The notes under the pieces are model-generated. The model saw only the letters and a list, made by a program, of their open reading frames with translations. It was not told the origin of the DNA and searched no databases. A stretch of 64,000 nucleotides of DNA from Artemia franciscana (taxonomy: Eukaryota; Arthropoda; Branchiopoda; Anostraca; Artemiidae), in assembly GCF_032884065.1 (NCBI RefSeq), contig NC_088863.1:44827687-44891686 (forward strand). The letters run 5' to 3'. How positions within the stretch are numbered: position 1 is the first letter of the stretch; each line of letters starts with the position of its first letter. Shown here in pieces: positions 11,640 to 23,029 of this stretch. Both the position numbers and the translations under genes were made by a program.

Positions 11640-12900
11640 CTCGTGGAAGGCAACGGTCCTTGAACTAGCACAAGACATGGACTAAAACTTCTCAAGTTTA
11701 CACGAAACGCTTAAGCTGGCTTAAAATTGGACAGCAAGAAGTCCCTGGGACCTCCATTTGAATGGAAGGACGGAGACGAAAACTTATTACGGAGCGGATA
11801 CCCCAAATAATCTCACAACACCCAAAAAGCTCCAGCCTTTTTAACACAGCCTATCCTAGTCAGGGTATTCGTCAGCATAGCTGGAAAGAATATTTTCTGG
11901 AAATGCTAAATCTCACACTAAGCAAAGATCTTGATGTCCATCATAAGCTCCTAGCAAAAAGAAAGGACCACCACCCCTAACGCCAGAGGCAAATGCCACT
12001 CCGAAATCCCACAAATCCAAAAAAAAAATACCCGGGCTAGTTAGTATACAAGCAGAATTGCTCAAAACAGAGTTTCTTTGAGTCATCGATCTGCACCAGT
12101 GGATACTAAAATCTTTGTAGAAAACAAAATACCACCCTGAGTTCTGGTCGAGATCTGTCACAGTCCCCTTGCACAAAAAAGAATCAAAATGTAATTACAA
12201 CAGCTACAGACCCATATTGCTTACTTGCCAACCCAATACAATCCTCACGAAAATACTCCTAGACTGCATAATAAACATGAAAAGATCTGTGATACCTGAG
12301 TATGAAGCTCAGTTCTGTCAGAATAGATGGACAATAGATGAAATCCTTGTCATCAAACAAATCATGGTGTGTTATTAGAAATTTTGCAAAAACTATATCT
12401 GGATGGTCTCTGGAATAACTTGGGCTACCATGGAATTCCCTCTGATATTGTCGATATTAAAACGAGTTTATATGAGAAGGCAAGAAGTATGATACAGTAC
12501 AGATTAGTGAAGAACTTACTAGAAAATTTTGTTCATCGACGGACGCTCTCCAAGGAAGCCTTCTCTTCACCCACTTTTCTACCTATTAGTAAATAGTATC
12601 CTGGCACTTGTCTCTAATAACACGAGAGTGTTATTACGATCCTTCTTGCTTATGCTGATGACACTAATTGTCTGAATGGAAAAATAAAGGAGTTACAAGC
12701 ATGTGCAAATACTATCGGCCACACAGTTGACATACTAAAATTCTTTGGAATGAAGATAAACGCCAGTAAGACCCAGTTTTCCTGAGAACTACAAAAAACA
12801 AGGAGGAACACCAAATATACTGTCCTGTTGCTTCTAAAGAAGAAGCTTCGAGTCGGTTAACCCAGCTGGATGGGAGTTAAGACAAGAAAAGGTAAAATTT
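11640..12900 (+). pseudogene. Degraded non-LTR reverse transcriptase fragment
   Basis: Forward-strand pieces in different frames match successive RT blocks. About 12165-12378 contains NSYRPI, then ILTKILLD...VIPEYEAQF; 12369-12596 contains LYLDGLWNNLGYHGIPSDIV. Near 12645-12690 the bases read LAYADDTNCLNG, an intact YADD catalytic box, in yet another frame. A frame at 11762-11980 resembles the linker before the RT. Frameshifts and stops rule out function. It lies tail-to-tail or head-to-head with the minus-strand RTE-like remnant. The clade cannot be assigned; an RTE or Jockey-like RT is possible. Confidence 0.65.
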
Positions 12901-13059
12901 ATGGTACAGAAAGCTTTAAATATACTAAGAAGTCCTTGATTAATTCACTGAAATACCATGGCAGTACAGTAAAAATGGGTAAGTCATGTCGAATAGATAT
13001 ATCAAAAAACAGTTATATCAAGTCAAATATCAATAAGTGTCTATATCAGCATTGATCCT

Positions 13060-14095
13060 TTAAAATATAGATTGACAAGGAAATGTAGACAAAAAATGTA
13101 ACACTCAATTAGAATAAATTTAGTGAACTCCATATTATAAAAGAATATATCTTATTGTCCCATTTAATACATTAGTAATCTAGATTCCTAGAGCTAAAAA
13201 TAAGAGAAGTTTCAGAGACAAAATTGTTGTTTGAAAATAATCAATAATGGTCATCTAACTATTTTTCCCGTTCCATTTTCTAAGAAAAATTGTTTGCGAT
13301 AAAACTTAGTGAACCAAAGAAAACAAAGCAATATTAACTTTGGTTTGCAAAAATGATGGATTAAAAGTTGACGAATGAAAAAATTAAAAAATACAATTAA
13401 AATTAATTAGAGAAAAAATTCGAACCGTATTTAAATTTAGATAATGCAGAAAATTTTTTTATTAAAACTTGATGGACAAAAAAGCAAATTGTATGAACAT
13501 TTAGATAGCAAGTAAAAACAAAAGACTTTTAAACAAATTTTACTAACAAAAATAGAATTATCGAAATTTAGTTATCAAATAAAGAGATATATTAAAACTT
13601 AATCAACAATAAAATAAATTGTATTAGAACCTACTCAAAAACAGTAGTTTTGTTGAATCAGTTTGAGAAAAAACCTTCAACAAACGAGTAGGATACGAAA
13701 ATAATCTTATTTTAAAATTTATATTGTGGAAAATTATTGCTAAATTTCATGTAGCACAAAAAGTTTGTTCCATTAAGACTTGGTGAAGCTTTTTTTCCAA
13801 AACTAAGTGAGCAAAATAAGTTTTACTATGATATAGTTAACAGGATAAAATATTGTTATTAAAACTCGGTTGGACAAAAAACAAGTTGTATTAGAATTTA
13901 GTTAGCGAAAAAACAACGAGAAACATGTTTATTGAAATTTAGTTACCGAAATTTTTTTTTTTAATTTGGTTAGTAAGAAAACTAGCATTAAGAATTTAGT
14001 CAACAGAAAAAAAAACTAAATGTATGAACACTTGGTGAATTACAAACAAATAAAGAGCTTGCGTCTAATATCACGCTAGAATCCGATTTGTTTAT
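13060..14095. repeat. AT-rich degenerate tandem array (~40-50 bp units)
   Basis: Units of the type 'ATTAAAACTTGGTGAACAAA' followed by 'AAATTGTATTAGAA' recur through the stretch at irregular spacing, with heavy divergence. No coding potential. It directly precedes the Helitron insertion. Confidence 0.5.
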
Positions 14096-14405
14096 TTGTA
14101 GTCAATGAGTAGTCTCAAACAATTGAATATAATGTTTGAAAGCGTTAGTACCACCAAATAAAAATGTAATTATATCTTTTTCGATTTTAGCAGATACACT
14201 AGGTCTAGCATGATTTTCTTACATACGAAACTTGGTTAATTTTTTTGAGTTGTCAAAATATTCATCTATTTATCTATATATATAAAAAAAAGTTGTCTGT
14301 GGATGTGTCTGTCAGGTGACGTCATGTTTGTGTGTTGACTGACGTCATGAAGTTAGTTGTCGTCATTTTTGTTATGACGGTGACGTCTTTAAAGATATTT
14401 AAGAC

Positions 14406-15017
14406 ATGCGTTCACGTAGAAATCTATTAATGTTTAACTTTAAAATGACTGATGAACTTACAATGGCAACAGCCGAGGAAGATGCTCAAAGAGTCTATGC
14501 CAAAAAACTTGCTGCTGATAGAGAAAGTCAGAAAAGAAAGCGTGCCGAGGAATCAAAAGAACAGCAAGGAAACAGGCTTGAGGCTGATAGAGAAAGAAAG
14601 AACAGAAAGCGTGCCGAGGAACTACCAGAGCAACGCGAAAGCAGACTTGCTGCTAAAAGAGAAAGTGAAAAAAGAAGGCGTGCCGAGGAACTACCAGAGC
14701 ACCATGAAACCAGACTTGCTGCTAAAAGAGAAAGTGAAAAAAGAAGGCGTGCCGAGGAATCACAAGAACAGCATGAAATCAGGCTTGCTGCTGATAGAGA
14801 AAGTAAGAAAAGAAAGCGTGCCGAGGAATCAGAGCAACCTGAAAGTTATCGCCTGGCATTCAGGTACAGCCCAGTCGATGATTATAGCTTGAGTAGATGT
14901 GTTCAAATCGGGACTATGTCTAAAATTTGTCCCTATTGCAAGGCCTTGAAATTCAATGGTGAAACAATGGGAATGTGTTGCGCCTCAGGAAAAGTTAAAC
15001 TTCCGTCCAAAAATTAA
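14406..15017 (+). pseudogene. Helitron N-terminal region with RxxxEESxEQ repeats and zinc-finger-like CxxC
   Basis: Residues about 25-150 are a highly charged repeat with a period near 23 residues (ES.KRKRAEES.EQ.E.RLAA.R), predicted to be helical or coiled coil. The C-terminal part has ICPYC...MGMCC, resembling the zinc-finger-like start of many Helitron proteins. The frame ends at 15017 just after a 41 bp segment copied from downstream (15354-15394), so the natural Rep/helicase continuation is lost. The overlapping frame at 14452-14892 is a shadow of the repeat. The first ATG (14406) is taken; 14449 is an alternative. Confidence 0.75.
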
Positions 15018-15045
15018 TTGATTGAAAAAGTATTTCCGAATATTC

Positions 15046-16033
15046 AAAAAAAAAGGGAAGTCGAAACCCTTTGGCAGCACATTAATATTGCTTGTGGGAG
15101 ATTTCAGGCAAATATTACCTATAATACCTAGATCAACTCCTGCAGACGAAATGAATGCTTGCCTGAAAAATTCTAATTTATGGGCACACGTAAAAATATT
15201 AAAATTAACTACAAATATGCGTGTCCGATTGCAAAACGGTGACTCTGGTCAAACATTTTCAGATCAATTGCTGGCAATTGGAAACGGAAAGCTCCCAGTA
15301 GACTCAATTTCAGGACGTATATAACTACATGCTGATTTCTGTAATTTAGTGACGTCCAAAAATGAATTGATTGAAAAAGTATTTCCGAATATTCTAAAAA
15401 ATTATAAAAATAATAAATGGCTAAGTGAAAGAGCGATTCTCGCACCCAAAAATATAGACGTCCACGAAATCAACAATATTGTTTTGACCAAGATTCGAGA
15501 CCAGGCAGTCCTTTACAAGTCAGTCGACACAGTTTTGGAACCAAATGAAGCGGTTAATTATCCATCTGAATTTTTAAATTCCGTGGATCTTTCAGGATTT
15601 CCACCACACGTGCTACAACTAAAAATAGGCGTACCAATAATACTTTTAAGAAATATCAACCCACCAAAGCTTTGCAATGGCACGCGACTTGCCGTAAAAA
15701 AAAACAATGGAAAACCTAATAGAGGCCACAATCTTGACAGGGCCTTTTGAGGGTGAGGCTGTTCTTATTCCTCGCATTCCCATGATTCCAACGGATCTGC
15801 CTTTTCAATTTAAAAGATTGCAATTCCCAATTCGATTAGCATTTGCAATCAGCATTAACAAAGCTCAAGGTCAATCATTAGAAAAATGTGGTATAGATTT
15901 TAATACTGATTGTTTTTCCCATAGACAATTGTACGTTGCATGTTCGAGGGTCGGTAAACCTGTCAATCTATTTATATGCAGCGACAATTGGACAGCGAAG
16001 AATGTTGTATATTCGCAAGTTTTACGCAGTTAA
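15046..16033 (+). pseudogene. Helitron PIF1-type helicase, C-terminal half, frameshifted
   Basis: Three overlapping frames together cover the later motifs of a PIF1/RecD-like helicase. 15022-15324 carries LILLVGDFRQILPIIP (motif III type) and LTTNMRV. 15349-15750 carries WLSERAILAPKN and GVPIILLRNINPPKLCNGTRL. 15707-16033 carries FAISINKAQGQSLEKCGID and LYVACSRV (motifs V and VI). Walker A and B are missing. A stop at about 15323 and a shift near 15705 (in AAAAAAAACAATGGAAAA) disable it. The role in an intact Helitron is unwinding during rolling-circle-like transposition. Confidence 0.85.
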
Positions 16034-16250
16034 TTTGTATTGTATCTATCTATCTATCTATCTATATAAAAACGAGTTGTGTGTATGCATGTTTGTTTGT
16101 TTGTAAAAAGAGCGTTTGCATATGACGTCATTATTAGTACATACGGCTTTGTATATGCACAGACAATGGGAAAGCCAAGAATGTTGTATATTCGCAATTT
16201 TTACGTAGTTTGAAACACATATATAAATCTATCTATATTCACAGATGGGA
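15971..16250 (+). repeat. Partial tandem duplication near the Helitron 3' end
   Basis: 'AAGAATGTTGTATATTCGCAA' followed by 'TTTTACG.AGTT' occurs at about 15998 and again at about 16178, each followed by a TATC/TCTATAT stretch (16043-16066 and about 16226-16238). The second copy is diverged. Confidence 0.65.
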
Positions 16251-16375
16251 CACAGGGACACAACTACAATGGCGCGTAACTAATATGGCGCGTAACGACT
16301 TACGCGCGCGGGGGGGCTCGAAGTGCCTCACCAACTAGGTGTTGGGGTGGCGCGAAGCGCCACCCCAACAGCTAG

Positions 16376-17450
16376 TAATATATATCTCCAAAGGTCACTG
16401 TCAAATTTTATATTGATGGTTTATTCTCGTTGTTGAATGGTTTTTATTTAGCTTAAGGTAAAAATAACCAGCTTACTCATAGGAACCTATCTAGACAATG
16501 TCATTATATTTTTTTCCGGCTTAACAATATTTTACATAAAATTATACTCTTAGTTTTAAACTATATACTTTATCTGTAACTAGTACATATTCAATGAATA
16601 ATCTCAAATAAAGAAATTCACTGAAGAAATATTGATTAATTCGAGTAAATAAAGCTATATACATAAGAGAGCAGAATATATCTTACGATTTTAATAGAAT
16701 GTATGAATTGTTAATAACAGTTGAATTTTGACTACGAGTAATCTCAAACAAGGATATGCAACCTAAAAAAGAATTAATCGATTCAAGTAAATTACATATA
16801 TTTTAAAATATATAGAATATATGTTATAATTGCTTCCAATTTGCTCTAACATGACGCATAAATCCTTTCAAAAGTCAGAAATGATCCACAATCTACTTAG
16901 GTGACTATCAGTAGTCAGATATAAGTAAACGTTACAAAAAAGTGTTCATAAAGTAAAATAAAAATGGTAAATTACACATGAGAGCTCAATATACCTTAAA
17001 AATGCACTTAATGGTTAAGAATAGCTCTGAATTGCTAAATTTTGGCCATGGGTAGTTCTAAAACATAGATATGTAACCTGAAATAAATGCTAATCAACTT
17101 ATTTAAATATAGAAAATTAAATATAAAAGTTGAATATAGATTAGGATTGTACCCTGTTCTATCTAAAATGGCACATAGGTTATATCAAACATAAAAAATC
17201 GGCCAACAACTTCGATATGCTTAAATACTGACTATGAGTAGTTTTCAACAAGGAAATGGAATACAAAAAGGCGTATTTTCACTTGAATAAGCCACATAAA
17301 TCATCCAAAATATAAAAATCTGATACAATAAATATTTCTCAATGAGAAACCAATTTAGTTCAGCATCAACATACATATGCCTTGAAAGTTTGAATTAAAT
17401 ACCCTTAGCTGTTCCCAGTATATTTCGGGTGTCGGACCCTGTTGTTTGCT
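16376..17450. repeat. AT-rich degenerate tandem array (~135-185 bp units)
   Basis: 'GACTA.GAGTA.TCTCAAACAAGGA.ATGCAACCTAAAAAA' type blocks recur near 16590, 16735, 17045 and 17230, and a related block occurs at 14099 before the Helitron. The Helitron therefore appears to have landed inside this array. No coding potential. Confidence 0.5.
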
Positions 17451-17452
17451 GG

Positions 17453-19160
17453 GTTTTCAAACAGTTCGTGGTAACGAACTGTATTAAGGAGCGACCCGGC
17501 TCAATAGTAACCGAAACTGTAAAAAATGGAATTTTTATACCAATAGTTACATAAAAAGATTGCATTTTAATGCTGATTTTAAATATATAATTTTCATCAA
17601 GATTAGTCTTACCAATCAAAAGTTACGAGCCTGAGAAAATCTGCCTCATTTTAGAAAATAGGGGAGAACGCCCCCTAAAAGTCATAGAATCTTAACGAAA
17701 ATCACACCATCAGATTCAACATATCAGAGAACCTTATTGTAGAAGTTTCAAGCTCTTATCTACAAAAATGTGGAATTTCGCATTTTTTGCCAGAATACAA
17801 ATCACAGATGCGTGTTTATTTGTCGGTTTTTTGTTTTTTTTTCCCCAGGGATGATCGTATCGACCCAGTGGTCCTAGAAAGTCGCGAGAGGGCTCATTAT
17901 AATGGAAATTAAAAATTCTAGTGCTCTTTTTAAGTGACCAAAAAAATTGGAGGGAACCTAGTTCCCCTCCCACGCTCATTGTTCCCCAAAGTCACCGGAT
18001 CAAAATTCTGAGATAGCCATTTTATTCATCATAGTCGAATAACCTAACTATGTCTTTGGGGACGACTTACTCCCCCACAGTCCCCGTGGGAGGGGTTGTA
18101 AGTTACAAGCTTTGACCTGTGTTTACATATAGTAATGGTTACTGGGAAGTGTACGGACGTTTTCAGGGGGATTCTTTTGGTTTGGGAGGGAGAGTTGAGG
18201 TTGGGGGTGGGGTTATGTGTGAACACCTTTCCACGAAAAAGCTTCTCATAGGGGAAGAGACTTTCAATGAAGGGGCGCAGGATTTTTTAGCATTATTTAA
18301 ACAAAAACAATGAAAAAATAAATATGAAAAGTTTTTTTCTACTGAAAGTGTTTTTCTAAAAAAGAAAGTTTTTTCTACTGCGCATATGAGGGGTTTACCC
18401 CCTCGTAATACCTTGCTCTTTACGCTAAAGTATTTTTAGTAATTTCAACTATTTATTCTACGGCCTTTGTGATCCAAGGGTTATTCTTAAGGAATTGGGA
18501 CATAATTTAAGCTTTAGTGTAAAGAGCGAGGTATCGACGAGGGTTGAACTCCCTCATGTACGCAATAAAAACATACGAATATAGAAATTCGTTACGTAAG
18601 TTAATTCGTAAATTACGCCCATTTTTTACTAATGAAAATGTTCATAAAAAAATTAAAAGTTCTAGTTGCCTTTTTAAGTAATCAAAAAATTGGAGGACAA
18701 CTAGGCTTCCTCCCTCTCTTCTTTTTTCTCAAAATCTTCCGATTAAAACTATGAGAAAGCCATTTAGCAAAAAAAAAATAATATGCAAATTCCGTTTTAA
18801 TTATTTATGTGCGGAGAGCCAAGATCAAAACATGCATTAATTAAAATATGTCCTGAAATTAAATAAAAAAAACAAGTTTTTTTTAAATGAAAGTAAGTAG
18901 CGACATTAAAACTTAAAACGAACAGAAATTACTCCGTATATGAAAGGGGCTTTTCCTCCTCAACGTCCCGCTCTTTACGCTAAAGTGTTTTCTGTTTTAA
19001 GAAGTAGAGCTAAGAGAAAGAGTCAAACTTTAATGTAAAGAGTGGGGCGTTGAGGAGGAAAAGCCCTTTTCATATACGGAGTAATTTCTGTTCGTTTTAA
19101 GTTTTAATGTCGCTCCTTTTTTCCATTTAAAAAAAAAACTTTTTTTATTTAATAACATAG
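17453..19160 (+). mobile_element. F1 inverted-repeat element, near full length
   Basis: Starts TTTCAAACAGTTCGTGGTAA and ends near 19160 after the terminal palindrome. It has the same order of landmarks as the complete copy at 36857-38573. The first internal palindrome is at about 18375-18560 and the second at about 18865-19150. No transposase is present. Predicted frames at 17395-18313 are non-coding. Confidence 0.8.
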
Positions 19161-20747
19161 TACTTAACCAAGAAAAAGTTTAATCTGTTAATGAAATAAC
19201 GATAATCAGGTAGAAATTTAAATATTTGGATATTTTTCAGATGAGGTGAAGGGAAAGAGTTGATAATTCATGAGCACCGTAAGGAAATTTACGAAAGAGA
19301 GAGGCACGGGAAACCAAAAACTTTCTTTTCATAGATGTTTAAATAAAACATTAGGTTTTAGGTTAGCCAATCGTTTTTTTTTTTTTTTATATTACGCAGT
19401 TAATGATAACGAGCTGTAAGTAAGCATCCCACGTGCTAATAGTAACTAAATCTCTAAAGAAGGGATGTTGATAGCAACATATACAATAAAAGAATCAGGA
19501 TTCTTATGGCAATTCCAAATTTATAAAATTTGTCAAGCTTAAAGCTACCCGCCAAAGCTACGGTCCTGAGAAATGGCGTCGAGAAACCAAAAAAGGGGAA
19601 AAGTAATGCCTAGTACCCCAAATATCTTCATACAAAAAAGGATAAGGGAGCAAAACAACAAAAAGGAGGAGTCAAAAAACGAGGCTAAATGTAACCCAAA
19701 GTGAATATGAACCTATCATTCACCATTCTTCTCATCTTGACAAAAGATAATCTTCAAGACAAAGAATTTCTTTACAATCGATCTCAGTTTTTCTTTGACT
19801 TATTTCAGGTATTTTTTGAAAAAATTCAATTTCAAGAAAAAATAGCAACATTCACTACGGTGCTTGCAAAAGGCTCCAAAAATAACCACTTTATTAAGAG
19901 TAATCACGTTACATCTACCAGCACTGAAGAACATAAGTCTTAGCCAATAGCCCCCTTCTTAAAGTAATTTTGCATTCAGTACTGCCAAAACAAATTGCTT
20001 AAAACACTTGTTGCGGATTTACCGAGTTGGTTGATAATGACCGATTATTTCCACAGGCGCCAAAAACGAGAGTATCCCCTGCACCACTATAAGCGTGTCT
20101 CCGTTTCTTGGGGAAACCATTTTATGGATATGAGCGTTGGCAGTGGAAAGCTATCATTATCTTCAGCCAGGCGTCAGTTGATAACAAAAAGATGCATCCT
20201 AAATACTTTCTAGATGAGAAGATGGATGAGGGGAAGGTATTCCCTATTAAAGCTAATGACTTTCTATCCTATTATAAAGCAAAATTTTGTCCAACAAAAT
20301 GAAAGATTAGCCAAAATATAAGGATTGTTGCATAGTTCTATTTTATGCATAACACTATAAATTCCACTATTTTTGTTGTGCATTTTGTCTAAATTACTGT
20401 TATTATTTTTAGTATTTAAATATTTTAACATACTAATGTCACGGTTTCATGTGTTTTTGGCGGCTTCTCCTACTACAAAAAAAAATACACCACATGACCT
20501 ATTTAATCATTAGCTGAAATCTAAAATTAATATTAACATAAACAATTGGTTTTTACCTTTCAAAATTTTTCCCTCAAATTTTTTTTTGTCGCCTTACAAA
20601 ATTTTACCTCTCCCATGAACATTTTTACACTTTTTAAGATATTCCATTCAACAGTTTTAATTTTTAAGAGTTTTTATATTTTTCTGACTCTCATTATTAA
20701 AATCGCTATTTCTGGTATTATATTAATCGCAATCCTCATGACTGGAT
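19161..20747. other. Non-coding or unrecognised sequence
   Basis: Frames at 19701-19943 (80 residues) and about 20108-20302 (64 residues) are open but show no recognised domain, no splice context I can support, and base composition like the surroundings. I do not call them genes. The rest is AT-rich. Confidence 0.3.
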
Positions 20748-21054
20748 ATTCGTGACTGGTAAGGTAAGGTAAAGGATACGGCATTAGACTTTACAGTCCG
20801 TACCGGCGGTGCTGATCTCCGTTTCTTGGCCCTTCAGCCAGGAAGTGCAATGGGGGGGTTGGGGGCCAGTCATCCTGTGCTTTCACACACCCTTCCTGTT
20901 TACCTTCCCCAGATTTCTCCAGGTACCCATTTAGAGCTGGGTCGACTCTGGCTAAGCTTACAGAGTCTCGCCACTGACCCCCGTCCCAAACTGAAGAATT
21001 GGGTACACTGGGATTCGAACCCGCGTCCTCTCAGACAAGGGAATTCGTGACTGG
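20748..21054 (-). mobile_element. tRNA-related SINE with 12 bp target duplications
   Basis: The 12-mer ATTCGTGACTGG occurs at 20748-20759 and 21043-21054 and brackets a 283 bp insert. On the minus strand the insert starts with CCTTGTCTGAGAGGACGCGG followed by GGTTCGAATCCC, a match to the pol III B box and the T-arm of a tRNA. It ends with a short TTTACCTTACC-type tail. The A-box half of the tRNA head is missing, so the copy is 5' truncated or has an unusual head. The 74-residue forward frame here is a shadow. Confidence 0.75.
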
Positions 21055-21534
21055 CTCACGATTAAACTAAAATACCTTCTATCTCATTTTTTTCGTTATT
21101 TAGCCCAATCGCGATTAATTTTGTACCGTCCAATAAGGCAACCTTCCTTTTGCTTATGCCTAGGTAAAGTTTTTATTCCCATCTATGAGATGTTATCCAG
21201 ACATTGATAAGTTCATAAGAATTCTAGCCTGTTGCCAGCGAAAGGGGATCTGGTAATTCAGACCCTCTGCCCCCCTCCAATCTTAAGTTTTGTTTCATTT
21301 CTGGTCACTTTATTCCAATTATGAAACAATTTTTTTAGTACCTTATCTCCCCCCCCGAAAGTTGTCATTAGTACGTTCAATTGTGTCCTCCTTAAAAAAA
21401 AATAAAGGTCTAATGGGAAATCTGTCAGATTACTGCTACTAGAATTAATAAGCAATAAATTGAGGGTTTCTTGAGACCACAAGTTGCTTTTTCCGCATTA
21501 AAAGTACTTCTCAAATTTTTCAATAAAATATGGT
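21055..21534. other. Intergenic, no recognised feature
   Basis: No coding or repeat structure I can support, apart from a C-rich stretch near 21345-21357. Confidence 0.3.
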
Positions 21535-21566
21535 GTGTCCACCATATTTCAGAACCGCTCATTTAA

Positions 21567-22122
21567 ATGGCTCATGATTCAATATCTTTCCTGCTTAGAA
21601 GCTATTATGATCCTGGCCAGCAGTCACCTAAGATCGTTGATGACAGACTTTATGTTGTTTTACTTGACATTGATTTATCAGTTCCTACTTCAAAATCTGA
21701 GTTTTTTTTTTTTGTTTTGGGTCGTCACCAGCCTTCAGAATCCAAAACACAGGCTGGCTCCATCACCATCTCTGCTTCCACATCGCAAAAGTACCTGAGA
21801 CTCCAATACGGTGTATCAATTCCTGCAAAAGAAGTGTTCACCATCAGTGCATTGGAGGAACAACTAGAAAAGCCCAATGAAAATGAAAAGTGAAGATACC
21901 CGTGGTTAGAAGACATGCGACACCAAACATGTGAGTGAGTCAGTGAAATCAACCTGGACAGCAAAAATCAAAACGTGTCAAAATTGAAAACGATAACGAT
22001 GATGATTTGATTTGTGAGATTTCAATATGGATAAGGTTATTGATGCCTACCATACCTTGGCTAAAAAACAAAGCTTCGGCGATATGCATTTCGTAATGAC
22101 TAAATACAAGCCGAGGTAAAAC
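21567..22122 (+). pseudogene. Unrecognised coding-like fragment, broken
   Basis: The frame 21567-21893 has a fairly protein-like composition (LYVVLLDIDLSVPTSKSE; GRHQPSESKTQAGSITISAS; LEEQLEKPNENEK). In another frame near 22028-22122 a short stretch reads MDKVIDAYHTLAKKQSFGDM, then HFVMTKYKPR and a stop. Together they suggest one decayed gene or mobile-element protein running into the CA repeat. I do not recognise the family and propose no function. It could equally be chance open frames. Confidence 0.3.
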
Positions 22123-22164
22123 GAAACAAAAAAAAAATTGAAAATGATAGCAATAATTATCAGT

Positions 22165-22861
22165 ACACATAAACACACACAGACACACAAACACACACAC
22201 GCACACACAAACACACAAACACACATGTACACACACACAGACACACAAACACACGCACACGAACACACACACACACACAAACAAACACACACATACATAT
22301 ACACACACAGACACACACACACACAAAAAAACACACACACACAAACACACACACACACACATACACACACAGAGACACACAAACACACGCACACAAACAC
22401 ACACACGCACACACAAACAAACACACACATACATATACACACACAGACACACACACACACACACACAAAAAACACACACACACAAGCACACACACATACA
22501 AACACAGACACACAAACACACGCACACGAAAACACACAGACACACACAAACAAACACACACATACATATACACACACAGACACACACACACACACAAAAA
22601 AACACACAAACACACACACACGAACACACACACACACACACACAAACAAACACACACATACATATACACACACAGACACACACAAAAAACACACAAACAC
22701 ACACACACACACATACACACATACAGAAACACAAACACACGCACACGCACACACACACACACACACAAATACACACACACACACAAACACACGCACACAT
22801 ACACACACACACACAGACACACAAACACACAAACACACGCACACACACACACACACACAAA

Positions 22862-22892
<31 letters not shown>

Positions 22893-23020
22893 GACACACA
22901 CACACAAAAAACACACACACACACACACACACAAACACACACATACACACACAGAGACACACAAACACAAAAAAAACACACACACACACACAACACACAC
23001 ACACAAACACACACACACAT
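22165..23020. repeat. Long (CA)n microsatellite with higher-order structure
   Basis: About 855 bp of CA-dominated sequence interrupted by AAACAC, CGCAC, CAGACAC and CATACATATACAC variants. A block 'AAACAAACACACACATACAT' followed by 'ATACACACACAGACACAC' recurs at about 22278, 22415, 22550 and 22645, giving a higher-order period of roughly 100-140 bp. The four 290-355 residue frames on both strands are translations of this repeat and not genes. Confidence 0.95.
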
Positions 23021-23029
23021 TTTGAGATA

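Larger units (their letters stand above)
14273..16375 (+). mobile_element. Helitron, deletion derivative with degraded helicase gene
   Basis: The 3' end is diagnostic: a 13 bp-stem hairpin GTTGGGGTGGCGC-GAA-GCGCCACCCCAAC (16341-16369), two bases, then CTAG (16372-16375) followed by T. The likely 5' end is TCTATATATATAAAAAAAAG at 14273, preceded by A as expected for A|T insertion. Inside is a helicase-type gene lacking the replication-initiator (HUH) region and helicase motifs I and II. A second Helitron-like 5' end (TCTATATAAAAACGAGTTGT, 16061) lies before the 3' end. The whole may therefore be one element plus a 315 bp miniature one, or a partial tandem duplication. Confidence 0.85.

Noticed and set aside
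14452-14892. 146-residue second frame over the Helitron charged repeat
   Set aside because: It exists only because the underlying repeat unit is a multiple of three and open in two frames.
19995-20302. Two overlapping 64-72 residue frames as an unknown gene
   Set aside because: No domain, no supported start or splice sites; coding status cannot be defended.
20826-21050. Possible tRNA gene from the B-box-like motif
   Set aside because: There is no cloverleaf or A box, and target duplications bracket 283 bp, so it is a SINE rather than a tRNA gene.
22165-23020. CRISPR-like regular array
   Set aside because: The spacing is irregular and units are dinucleotide-derived; no conserved repeat with unique spacers, and the genome is eukaryotic.
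21949-23025. Four long frames (286-355 residues) of Cys/Val or Thr/His repeats
   Set aside because: They are translations of the CA microsatellite in different frames on both strands; no gene.
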